From a virus: a stretch of DNA of 64,000 nt. The notes beneath the pieces are model-generated. The model was not told the origin of the DNA, made no database searches, and worked only from the letters and a program-made list of their open reading frames with translations. Where the stretch lies: the IMG/VR virus record IMGVR_UViG_3300032116_000166, positions 1 through 64,000 of that record. The stretch is one strand, 5' to 3'. Within the stretch, counting starts at the first letter, position 1. Every line of letters begins with the position of its first letter. A program made the translations under genes and the position numbers. This document shows, in pieces, positions 33,450-41,467 of the stretch.

Positions 33450-36400
33450 ATGCCAAAAAATGTTGTTATTACACCACTGAGTGGATTGGTTGATTTTTAT
33501 GATGCAGCCAGTAACCTAGACGCCAAAATTCAAATCGATGATGCTGGCAGTTTGAATATCTCAAACAGTGGCGGAACCTTGGTTTTGGGTAACGCCGCCG
33601 CCAACGTTTATATCGGTGATGGTACCAACTCCGTTGACGTTATCTTTGAACAGAACGGGGCTATCAGAGCACTTACTGGTAAGACTCTTACTTTAGGTAA
33701 CAGTGCTAGTAATATTGCTGTTCAGTCGCCACTAACAATTAATTCGCAAATATTAAATACTACCACAACTGGTTATTTCGAAGTTCGTCAAACAGTTAGT
33801 AGTTGGGGCAATAGTACTAGCCACCCAATCATCAAATGGGATTATAATGCTACATACGATGATCACTTGTACTTAGCAAGTGGTGGTAATGCCAGTGGCA
33901 CTACACAGACTGCACTTGTTGTTACTGAAAACGCAGGTGTAGTAATCGGAGCAGGACCAAGTTCCCCCAACAGTAGTAGTATTGTATCAACTGAGTGGTT
34001 TCGATTTGACAATAGTAGATTTACTATTTCAAGAAATGCAACTCAGTACCTAACCTTTGAAAATAGCGATACAACAACAAATCCAATCATTATTTCCTAC
34101 ACCGCAACAAATAATGCAAAACCAATAATATTTGACAGTAAGACCGATGCTGTCAATACAGCACCCACTGCTGGAACACTTGGATACGAGTTCAGAGTAA
34201 ATGGTACAAGTGCCCTAACGGTAAACACAGACAGGACTATTACTACCAACACAAATTTGAGTGTTGGTGGCACCCTCAGTGTTACTGGCAACTTAACTGT
34301 GAACGGCACAACTACTACAGTTAATAGTACCACAGTAACTGTGGACGATCCCATCTTTACTCTAGGTGGTGATACCGCACCAACTGTAGACGACAACAAA
34401 GACCGCGGAGTTGAGTTTCGCTGGCACAATGGTACTGCCGCCAAAGTGGGTTTCTTTGGATTTGATGACAGTACTGGCTACCTAACATTTATACCTGATG
34501 CCACAAATACCAGTGAAGTTTTTAGTGGTACAATGGGCGACATACAGGCTACCAACTTCCGAGGTGCCCTGATTGGTAATGCTAGTACTGCAACCAATGT
34601 GGCTTGGTCAGGAATTACCAGCAAACCTACTACACTTAGTGGTTTTGGAATAACAGACGCATTCTCCTCTAGTGGTGGTACCACAACTGGTAATATAACG
34701 ATTTCAACGGTTCAACCTGTACTAATTCTTAGAGACACGGACAATTCTGGAACAGGTGTAGGCCAAACAGGCTGGATAAGTTTTCAAGACAGTGCTGGTA
34801 CAGAGCGCGCATGGATTGGTTATGGATCCTCTGGGTCTACAGACTTCAACATTAGCAACAGTCGTGGACAAATTACAGCTGGCGGCAATATAATACTAAC
34901 TGCTGGTAACTATAATAGTTACAGCCCAACCCTAACAGGTACTGGGGCGACTGGTAGCTGGGCTATCTCAGTTACTAGTGCAGCTAACCAGTCTTCATCA
35001 GATGATAGAATAAAAGCACCTGCTGATGACTTTGCTGCAAACAAGAGATTTGGTTTTACTAGCTGGAACAACAACAATACAGCCCCATACGCAGATTACT
35101 TACACTTAAGAAGCTATACAGATAGTAGTGGCGGAAACGATAATTTGGTAATGTTCCGCAAAGACGCATTAGGAATGAGAATATGGCAGCAAACTTATGG
35201 TTCTGCTACTGCTTATTCTACATTCAAAGATGTTGCTTGGACTGATGGTACAAACTCAACTGGTACTTGGGGTATCTCAGTTACTGGCAGCGCAGGTTCC
35301 GTAGCATGGACTAACGTCAGTGGTAGACCAACAACAGTATCTAGCTTTACCAATGATAGTGGATACATTACAAGTGCTTTCTCAGGCTTTATGCTCAGAA
35401 GTACTTCAGTACAAGCTAACCCCAACACTAATTTTGTAAGCAGCGCATATCGTTTTGATCCCAACGCCAATAACCCTACAAATGAACACTACGCAATTGT
35501 TACCTACGGTAATGAAAGCAACGTTGTAGGTCAACTTGCAACACACTTCACATCTGGTCAAACTTTTACAAGAGCATACAATTCTGCATGGTCTTCTTGG
35601 AGAACCTTGTTAGATAGTACCAACTATAACAGCTATTCACCAACCTTAACCGGTACTGGAGCTAGTGGTACTTGGAGTATAAACGTTACAGGCAGTGCAG
35701 GTAGCGCAGGAAGTGTAGCTTGGACAAATGTTAGTGGTCGTCCATCAACTATTGCAGGACTGCTTGGTACAGATTCAGTAAGTGCCAACCCCAATGTTAG
35801 ACTTGGTAGCGGCTACTATCAAAACGATGCTGCTAGTTCTGCAAATAATTGGCCTGTTGGATCTTCAAGTTGGTGGCATCTGCACAGTGTTACACACAGT
35901 AATACTGCAAATTACTATTCTATGCAATTTGCAGCAGATTTTTATGCTAATAATTTATACTATCGTTCCACTAACGGAAGTGCCGCTACCAGCTGGTCTA
36001 GAGTATTACTTGATACAAACTACAATAGTTACAGTCCGACCTTAACAGGTACTGGTGCTAGCGGTACTTGGGGTATCTCAATCACTGGTAGCGCGTCATC
36101 AAATGTACTAAAATCTGGCGACACAATGAGTGGGGACCTATCCTTCTCAAACGGTAGAAAAGGCCTTGTAGGAGTTTACAACGCTTCTCAAACTCAGGCT
36201 GTTTTTGCCATGGGATCGTCATACCGATTAACCGACGGTGGAGCAAGTAATGTATATGGTGACTTCTATGGTATGGCTTGGTCTTATGATCCAGACTACG
36301 GTGGTGCTGGAAACAATCCACAATCTAAGGCAGGATTAGCACATCAATTATTGATAATGAATGCTGGTGTGACCAGAACCGCCATAGGTAATGGTATATG

Positions 36401-37778
36401 GACCAGTGGTGCAATTAGTCAGAACGGTAATCAAGTCTTACATGCTGGCAATTATACTAGCTACAGTCCAAGCCTAACAGGTAGTGGGGCCAGTGGTACT
36501 TGGGGTATAAATGTTACAGGCAACTCAGCTACAACGTCTCAAAGAACATTCTCCAATGTTCGTACCGACGGTATTAATAGAGGTTCTTACGGAGCTATAT
36601 CAATCGCAGGATCTAGTGGTAGTTATTCAGGTATTGATTTTACTGATGCTTCTGTTACTTTTATGGTCAGAACAAGTGACCAACTAACTGGCGTATACAA
36701 AAATAACAGTGCTTGGTTGTGGTATTTTGATGGTTCCGGCGTACTACAGGCCGGTTCTATTCCACAAAATAACATAAGCGGTGGTAACTTAGTCTCAGTA
36801 CTGCAACCAACTCACGGTGATAGCGGAAGATTAATACAGTCACTCAATGCCAGTGCCGGTAATGCCGTACAGTTTTATATAGAACATAACTTAGCCAATG
36901 TAGCCATAGGCAATTCACGCGGCAATATCAATATAGCTGCTGGATCATTACTACACGGTGGCAACCAAGTCTTACATGCAGGCAACTATACTAGTTACAG
37001 CCCTAGTCTTACTGGTAGCGGTGCTAGCGGTACTTGGGGTATTAGTATTACAGGTAATGCTGCTACAGCAACAACTGCTTCTAATACTACTGCTGTTGCC
37101 GGATATGATATTAGCTGGGGATACGTTGCTGGAGCTCCTTATTATATCTGGGGAACAGCAAGCGGTACAGGTACAACCAGAGTATATGCTGCTAGTGAAG
37201 TAAGTGTTGGAACCGCTACGTATTCCACATATGTAGGAAGCTCCAGCCTATGGACAACAGGCGGCCAAGATCTATACGGTCGTTCAAAGCGAGTAGCAGT
37301 AGCCTCTGTCGGTAACGTAGTATACAACTACGGTGGCGACTTTACTAATGCAGAAATTCAGAGTTCTTTATTAGTTACTGGAAACGTTACAGCCTATTCT
37401 TCGGATCGTAGATTAAAAACCAATGTCAAGCCTATCGACAATGCTTTGACAAAGATCTCCAAATTGTCTGGATTTACTTTTAACTGGAACGATACTGCTA
37501 AAACTTTGGCTAAGTATGACACAGAAAAAGTAGAAGTAGGCGTTTTTGCACAAGATGTTTTAGAAGTACAGCCAGAAGCAGTCAAATCGGCACCTTTCGA
37601 TGTACACTATGAAACAGGACAGTCTATATCAGGCGAACACTATTTAACGGTACAGTACGACAGACTTGTTCCGCTTTTAATAGAAGCAATAAAAGAGTGT
37701 TCAAACTATCTGGATAAACAAGAGGCCAGAATCAATAAACTAGAAGACATGTTAATGTCTTTATCAACAAAGGAATAA
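33450..37778 (+). CDS. Long tail fibre with C-terminal S74 intramolecular chaperone
   Basis: A 1442-residue protein. Its shaft consists of beta modules with at least six copies of a motif like NYxSYSPxLTGTGASGTWGI, many introduced by GNQVLHAG. The last 125 residues are a peptidase S74 (endosialidase-type) chaperone: SSDRRLKTNVKPIDNAL, then FTFNWNDT, VGVFAQDVLEVQPEAV and YDRLVPLLIEAIKE, ending in a coiled coil (KQEARINKLEDML). In this family the chaperone trimerises the fibre and is cut off autocatalytically before the Ser of the SDxRxK motif. Here that is Ser1318 (codon 37401-37403), with Lys1323 also present. Confidence 0.9.
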   Translation: MPKNVVITPLSGLVDFYDAASNLDAKIQIDDAGSLNISNSGGTLVLGNAAANVYIGDGTNSVDVIFEQNGAIRALTGKTLTLGNSASNIAVQSPLTINSQILNTTTTGYFEVRQTVSSWGNSTSHPIIKWDYNATYDDHLYLASGGNASGTTQTALVVTENAGVVIGAGPSSPNSSSIVSTEWFRFDNSRFTISRNATQYLTFENSDTTTNPIIISYTATNNAKPIIFDSKTDAVNTAPTAGTLGYEFRVNGTSALTVNTDRTITTNTNLSVGGTLSVTGNLTVNGTTTTVNSTTVTVDDPIFTLGGDTAPTVDDNKDRGVEFRWHNGTAAKVGFFGFDDSTGYLTFIPDATNTSEVFSGTMGDIQATNFRGALIGNASTATNVAWSGITSKPTTLSGFGITDAFSSSGGTTTGNITISTVQPVLILRDTDNSGTGVGQTGWISFQDSAGTERAWIGYGSSGSTDFNISNSRGQITAGGNIILTAGNYNSYSPTLTGTGATGSWAISVTSAANQSSSDDRIKAPADDFAANKRFGFTSWNNNNTAPYADYLHLRSYTDSSGGNDNLVMFRKDALGMRIWQQTYGSATAYSTFKDVAWTDGTNSTGTWGISVTGSAGSVAWTNVSGRPTTVSSFTNDSGYITSAFSGFMLRSTSVQANPNTNFVSSAYRFDPNANNPTNEHYAIVTYGNESNVVGQLATHFTSGQTFTRAYNSAWSSWRTLLDSTNYNSYSPTLTGTGASGTWSINVTGSAGSAGSVAWTNVSGRPSTIAGLLGTDSVSANPNVRLGSGYYQNDAASSANNWPVGSSSWWHLHSVTHSNTANYYSMQFAADFYANNLYYRSTNGSAATSWSRVLLDTNYNSYSPTLTGTGASGTWGISITGSASSNVLKSGDTMSGDLSFSNGRKGLVGVYNASQTQAVFAMGSSYRLTDGGASNVYGDFYGMAWSYDPDYGGAGNNPQSKAGLAHQLLIMNAGVTRTAIGNGIWTSGAISQNGNQVLHAGNYTSYSPSLTGSGASGTWGINVTGNSATTSQRTFSNVRTDGINRGSYGAISIAGSSGSYSGIDFTDASVTFMVRTSDQLTGVYKNNSAWLWYFDGSGVLQAGSIPQNNISGGNLVSVLQPTHGDSGRLIQSLNASAGNAVQFYIEHNLANVAIGNSRGNINIAAGSLLHGGNQVLHAGNYTSYSPSLTGSGASGTWGISITGNAATATTASNTTAVAGYDISWGYVAGAPYYIWGTASGTGTTRVYAASEVSVGTATYSTYVGSSSLWTTGGQDLYGRSKRVAVASVGNVVYNYGGDFTNAEIQSSLLVTGNVTAYSSDRRLKTNVKPIDNALTKISKLSGFTFNWNDTAKTLAKYDTEKVEVGVFAQDVLEVQPEAVKSAPFDVHYETGQSISGEHYLTVQYDRLVPLLIEAIKECSNYLDKQEARINKLEDMLMSLSTKE

Positions 37779-37779
37779 T

Positions 37780-38127
37780 ATGATTTCTTATAGTTATAAG
37801 GTAGACAGTGTTAGAACTGCCACAGTTGGTGGTTTACAGAACGTTGTTAAACAAGTAAACTACACTGCTACTGGTACTGATAGTGGCCAAAGTTTTTCAC
37901 TGCCAGGAAAGGTAGTATTGGACGATCCAGATCCTCAAAGCTTTATTAGCTTTCAAAATTTAACAGAGCCACAGGTAATTGCTTGGATTGAACAAAGTCC
38001 TGAAAACTTGGGCGTTAAAAACCACATTCAACTTGTGGTTGATAAAATGATCCAAGAAGCAACCTATCAAGAAACAGATATGCCTTGGGCTCCTCCTCCA
38101 GCACCCACCCCACCACCAGCACAATAA
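37780..38127 (+). CDS. Small fibre-associated protein with Pro-rich tail
   Basis: A 115-residue protein starting one base after the S74 fibre stop. The first 100 residues are a compact alpha/beta fold (SYKVDSVRTATVGGLQNVVKQ, GKVVLDDPD, EPQVIAWIEQSP). Proteins of this look are frequently encoded beside S74 fibres in aquatic phages. The end (APPPAPTPPPAQ) is a proline-rich extension. It may be a fibre-associated cofactor, but the function is not known. It is followed by a strong hairpin. Confidence 0.65.
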   Translation: MISYSYKVDSVRTATVGGLQNVVKQVNYTATGTDSGQSFSLPGKVVLDDPDPQSFISFQNLTEPQVIAWIEQSPENLGVKNHIQLVVDKMIQEATYQETDMPWAPPPAPTPPPAQ

Positions 38128-38137
38128 ATATAGCCAA

Positions 38138-38178
38138 AAGTAATTGATACAGTAACTACTGTATCAATTACTTATTTA
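38138..38178 (+). terminator. Terminator hairpin after S74 fibre unit
   Basis: A perfect 17-bp inverted repeat: AAGTAATTGATACAGTA at 38138-38154 and TACTGTATCAATTACTT at 38157-38173, then ATTTAT. A second small hairpin (CCTGA 38182-38186, TCAGG 38194-38198) stands between it and the next Shine-Dalgarno AAGGAT. The pair is therefore again tandem, though not overlapping. Confidence 0.72.
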
Positions 38179-38223
38179 TATCCTGACCTAGTATCAGGGC
38201 TTAAATTATAAGGATTAGTAATT

Positions 38224-39189
38224 ATGGCGTTACAAAGCTCTGGTGCTATTTCAATGTCAAATATAAATGTGGAACTTGGATACAGTGCCACAGCAACCAT
38301 TAGTTTAAATGATGGCCCTGTACGAGCACTACTACAAAGAAGTAGTGGAAACGTGTCTATGAGTGATGCACATGGAAAGAGCGCATGTGCCGCGTACGGA
38401 ACATTTATAACTTCTTATTGTAGCGGTTATAGTTTATATTATAGATATGCGAATGGAAGTTGTGGAACCTATGATACATTAATTGAAAATAATTCTACTA
38501 GTTGTGGATATTGTCCTCCTTCTGGTACATACGACAGCCAGTACTGTAGCGGATACAATTTATATTATAGGTATGCAAATGGAAGTTGTGGAACCTATGA
38601 CTCATTAGTTGAAAGTAATTCTACTACTTGTGGATATTGTCCTCCTTCTGGTACCTACTTAAGTCAATACTGTAGCGGTACTACGTTATACTATAGATAC
38701 GCAAACGGAAGTTGTGGGTACTACGACTCTATTTATGCGTATAACAGTACAACTTGTGGATGGTGTCAAACATATGGAGTACAAGTCGGTACTGAATGCC
38801 AAGGATACAATCTATATGACGTATACGCAGATGGAAACTGTGGTACTTATCTAGTATTTATAACTGGTAATGCAAATCAATGTGGTTACACTAGTGGAAT
38901 ATGTAGTGGATGTTCTGGTGCTAGCCAAGGCCTTGGCGGAGGCGATACTATGTACTACTATGTAGCTAGTGCTACAACTGGCTTTTGTGGTTGGGGATGT
39001 AATGGTGTATTTACTAGTGATTCTAATTGGGATTGTATTGCTACTGTTCAGGGAACTTATCCGCCCGGCGGGTCTGGTTATGTATATCTACAAAGAACAG
39101 GTTGCAGCAGTAACTTTTGTAGTGCAAGTTACAATGGGGCTTATACAAATGCGTGGACTTCAGCCTGGTGTGCTGTTACCTGTTGTTAA
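38224..39189 (+). CDS. Cysteine-rich repeat fibre protein
   Basis: A 321-residue protein. Residues 1-55 are a phage fibre N-terminal module (LQSSGAISMSNINVELGYS, SLNDGPVRALL, SGNVSMSDAHGKS). Residues about 56-225 hold four tandem units of about 41 residues: YC-SG, then LYYRYANGSCG, then NSTTCGYC. The fourth unit is more diverged. The remaining 95 residues are Gly/Cys-rich and end TCC. I count 26 cysteines (about 8 percent), exceptional for a phage structural protein. Cys-Cys spacing is regular, so each unit may close its own disulfides after export or lysis, or bind metal. No signal peptide is present. I recognise the repeat style from phage fibres but not a named fold. Confidence 0.75.
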   Translation: MALQSSGAISMSNINVELGYSATATISLNDGPVRALLQRSSGNVSMSDAHGKSACAAYGTFITSYCSGYSLYYRYANGSCGTYDTLIENNSTSCGYCPPSGTYDSQYCSGYNLYYRYANGSCGTYDSLVESNSTTCGYCPPSGTYLSQYCSGTTLYYRYANGSCGYYDSIYAYNSTTCGWCQTYGVQVGTECQGYNLYDVYADGNCGTYLVFITGNANQCGYTSGICSGCSGASQGLGGGDTMYYYVASATTGFCGWGCNGVFTSDSNWDCIATVQGTYPPGGSGYVYLQRTGCSSNFCSASYNGAYTNAWTSAWCAVTCC

Positions 39190-39200
39190 TAGGAGATAAC

Positions 39201-39644
39201 ATGAAATCTTATATAAAGATAGAGAATAATAAACCTACCGGCAGCATCTATGGACAAGACTATATGGAAAAATTGTTCCCTGAACATAATTTTTCTAGTG
39301 GTCCTCCTGCTAATTATGCAGAAATAATTTTAACTCCAAGACCGCCAGTACCCAGATTTCACAAGATAATTGTAAAAGATTATACTTGGGCGGGAGGTAA
39401 GTTGTATGATACTATTGAAGTAGTTCCAATGACTCTTGCAGAAAAAGAAACAGAAGTAGAGCGTGCAAAACTTAATTTTTATCGTAATACTGGATATAAT
39501 TCTTGGACATATAATACACAGTTAAATGTTTTTGAACCACCATTTCAACCAACAAACCCTGTCCAAGGGGGTAGGTATGAGTGGAATGAACAAAACCAAA
39601 ACTGGACACTAATAGGAGTTGAGGAGCCACCTAGTGCAACCTGA
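39201..39644 (+). CDS. Fibre accessory protein, unknown function
   Basis: The ATG at 39201 with AGGAGATAAC upstream is preferred over in-frame codons lying in the cysteine-rich gene, giving 147 residues. The N-terminal half is beta (YIKIENNKPTGSIYGQDYM). A helix (LAEKETEVERAKLNFY) precedes a C-terminal motif YNSWTYNTQLNVFEPPFQPTN..GGRYEWNEQNQNW. The last motif recurs in many aquatic phage tail-region proteins, which suggests a conserved accessory role for fibres. It overlaps the next gene by 11 bases. Confidence 0.65.
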   Translation: MKSYIKIENNKPTGSIYGQDYMEKLFPEHNFSSGPPANYAEIILTPRPPVPRFHKIIVKDYTWAGGKLYDTIEVVPMTLAEKETEVERAKLNFYRNTGYNSWTYNTQLNVFEPPFQPTNPVQGGRYEWNEQNQNWTLIGVEEPPSAT

Positions 39645-40254
39645 TAAACCATTTGAAGAAATAATTGCAGAAACACCTATAGGTACTATTGTTGCTGTAT
39701 ATGTAAAAAAGTTTGTTTGTGATAGTCCAATTTCTTTTGAGGTAACTATTAAAGAAAAGATGGCCAAGCATCACAAACCTTTTGACTACTATACTATCTG
39801 TTATCCAATAGGTAAAGTGCCTTGGCCAGAACCTCATGTTAACAGGATATACTTCTTTACTCCACCAAATCCAGTATATGTTCTATCAGCAGATGCTGCA
39901 CACCTTATTGAAGATTTTGACAGAGTTATTGCAACTATAGGTATAACACCGGAAGAAGCATCAAAACTGTACGCTGATCAGAACCAGAAAGTAAAAGAAT
40001 TTTTTAGCAAAAACTCTTCAGAAATGCCAAGCACTATGAGTATGGCTAAAAATTTGTTAAAACAAGGCTGGGATACTACTAGAGGACTATTAGAAGGTAA
40101 ACCTATATTTGTTAATGATGAAACCCAACAAAAACGATTAAATATCTGTAAGACCTGTGATCAATTTATAGATGGCAGATGTAAAAGTTGTGGTTGTTTT
40201 ATGGAACAAAAAACAAAACTTGAAGCAGCCACTTGCCCTATAAGTAAGTGGTAA
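39634..40254 (+). CDS. Protein with C-terminal zinc-ribbon-like cysteine cluster
   Basis: The start is taken as GTG at 39634, with GAGGAG about 8 bases upstream, giving 206 residues; a TTG 15 bases earlier is the alternative. The N-terminal 110 residues are an alpha/beta domain of unknown family. A helical linker follows. The last 40 residues (RLNICKTCDQFIDGRCKSCGC, then TCPISKW) carry two CxxC knuckles plus extra Cys, a probable zinc ribbon. This zinc motif is widely seen at the ends of small proteins near phage fibre genes. It is the last gene before a terminator. Confidence 0.62.
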   Translation: MQPDKPFEEIIAETPIGTIVAVYVKKFVCDSPISFEVTIKEKMAKHHKPFDYYTICYPIGKVPWPEPHVNRIYFFTPPNPVYVLSADAAHLIEDFDRVIATIGITPEEASKLYADQNQKVKEFFSKNSSEMPSTMSMAKNLLKQGWDTTRGLLEGKPIFVNDETQQKRLNICKTCDQFIDGRCKSCGCFMEQKTKLEAATCPISKW

Positions 40255-40260
40255 TATTAA

Positions 40261-40292
40261 AAAATACCCAGCCCTAAAGCTGGGTATTTTTT
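40261..40292 (+). terminator. Rho-independent terminator before fibre cassette 2
   Basis: A perfect 12-bp stem: AAAATACCCAGC at 40261-40272 and GCTGGGTATTTT at 40279-40290, loop CCTAAA, then TT. It lies 3 bases upstream of the next promoter's -35. Confidence 0.88.
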
Positions 40293-40295
40293 CGC

Positions 40296-40324
40296 TTGAC
40301 CATTCTTGCCCATTGTGCTATAAT
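40296..40324 (+). promoter_or_regulatory. Sigma-70 promoter, fibre cassette 2
   Basis: TTGACC (40296-40301), 17-bp spacer, TATAAT (40319-40324), extended -10 TG at 40316-40317. The stretch TATAATAGTACCAAA is identical to the promoter at 25096, and the spacers are similar. Confidence 0.9.
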
Positions 40325-40382
40325 AGTACCAAAATATCAGAAGACCAAATTTTTGTGCTTCTAACAAATCAAGGAGCGCCCT

Positions 40383-40973
40383 ATGGCAAGTCCAACAAAA
40401 CTGAACCTAAAAGTTTATCAGGGCAGTACCTTTCGTGAAACATTGCGTTGGGAAAGTGCTCTAAAAGTCTACTCACCTATCACAAACATTTCAAAGAGCG
40501 CCCCAATGATAGTCACTGCCGCAGGACATGGAATCCCGGTGGGTTGGCGAGCAAAAATTAATGGTGCCTTAGGAATGAAAGAAGCCAATACTGGTGATAC
40601 TTACCTAACTACCAGCGAGGTTACCACTAACTCAGTAACTTTCAATGCCATCAATGCACTAAACTATACAACATATACTGGTGGTGGGGTCTTGGAGTAC
40701 AATCAACCAGTAGATTTAGCCGGATACACTGCCAGAATGCAGATCAGGGCTAAGTTAGACGACACAGCCGTGATTAAAGAATTAACCACTACAAATGGTG
40801 GAATTATTATTGACAACACAGCAAAAACTATTCAAATGTATATTTCAGCCACCGACACAGCAGCCCTTTCTTTCCAGAATGCAGTGTATAGCCTAGAACT
40901 AGTAGGTAGTGGTGGAGAGGTTACTCAATTGGTAAATGGAACCTTAACCCTAGTTCGTGAGGTAACCAGATGA
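40383..40973 (+). CDS. BppU-like fibre adaptor, cassette 2
   Basis: A 196-residue protein, first gene after the promoter, with Shine-Dalgarno AAGGAG. The pattern LNLKVYQGSTFRETLRWES, then LAGYTARMQIRAK and a later SLELVGSGGEVTQLVNGTLTL, is that of small beta-sandwich adaptor domains that attach fibres to the tail tip. A central insert of about 50 residues (APMIVTAAGHGIPVGWRAKI and following) is common in this group. It corresponds in position to the 135-residue gene at 25160. It overlaps the collagen-like gene by ATGA. Confidence 0.68.
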   Translation: MASPTKLNLKVYQGSTFRETLRWESALKVYSPITNISKSAPMIVTAAGHGIPVGWRAKINGALGMKEANTGDTYLTTSEVTTNSVTFNAINALNYTTYTGGGVLEYNQPVDLAGYTARMQIRAKLDDTAVIKELTTTNGGIIIDNTAKTIQMYISATDTAALSFQNAVYSLELVGSGGEVTQLVNGTLTLVREVTR

Positions 40974-41467
40974 GTGACAGTTACATAGCAGTAGAAGTAG
41001 AAAAGAATCAAACCGTTATTGCAACCCAGTCAGAAAACTTGGTTGTACCTACTGCCACTGTTGAAACTGTTGTAGCCAGTGGTGGTTTTCAGGGACCCCA
41101 AGGTATTCAAGGCCAAACTGGTCCTCAGGGCATTCAAGGTATACAGGGTATACAAGGTATACAGGGTGTACAGGGTATTCAAGGTGAAGCTGCTACTGTC
41201 GAAGTAGGTACAGTTGCTACCAGTAGTCCTGGTGGGGCTGCAGCTGTAACAAATTCTGGCACAAACAACGACGCTGTTTTAAATTTTACAATACCACAAG
41301 GCATTCAAGGCCCTCAGGGTATTCAGGGTATTCAAGGTATCCCTGGTGAAAGCAACCTTGGTGGATACACAATTTCAATAACCAGCCCACAACAGGGCGA
41401 TCTGATTCAATTCGGTATGACTAACCAGTGGATCAACAGTAATCTTACCGATGGAGGTAATTTTTAA
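40970..41467 (+). CDS. Collagen-like fibre linker protein
   Basis: A 165-residue protein with two Gly-X-Y blocks. About 12 triplets (GFQ GPQ GIQ...) lie near residues 42-77 and six near 104-122, with GIQ repeated. Phage collagen-like segments form trimeric triple helices in tail fibres. The regions between blocks are short beta sequence. Overlaps (ATGA before, TAATG after) indicate tight coupling with the adaptor and the next fibre protein. The repeated GGTATTCAAGG-type codons make the DNA repetitive. Confidence 0.82.
   Translation: MSDSYIAVEVEKNQTVIATQSENLVVPTATVETVVASGGFQGPQGIQGQTGPQGIQGIQGIQGIQGVQGIQGEAATVEVGTVATSSPGGAAAVTNSGTNNDAVLNFTIPQGIQGPQGIQGIQGIPGESNLGGYTISITSPQQGDLIQFGMTNQWINSNLTDGGNF

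Noticed and set aside
39153-39200. Earlier in-frame start for the 147-residue fibre accessory protein
   Set aside because: It lies within the cysteine-rich gene without a ribosome-binding site, while ATG 39201 has AGGAG.
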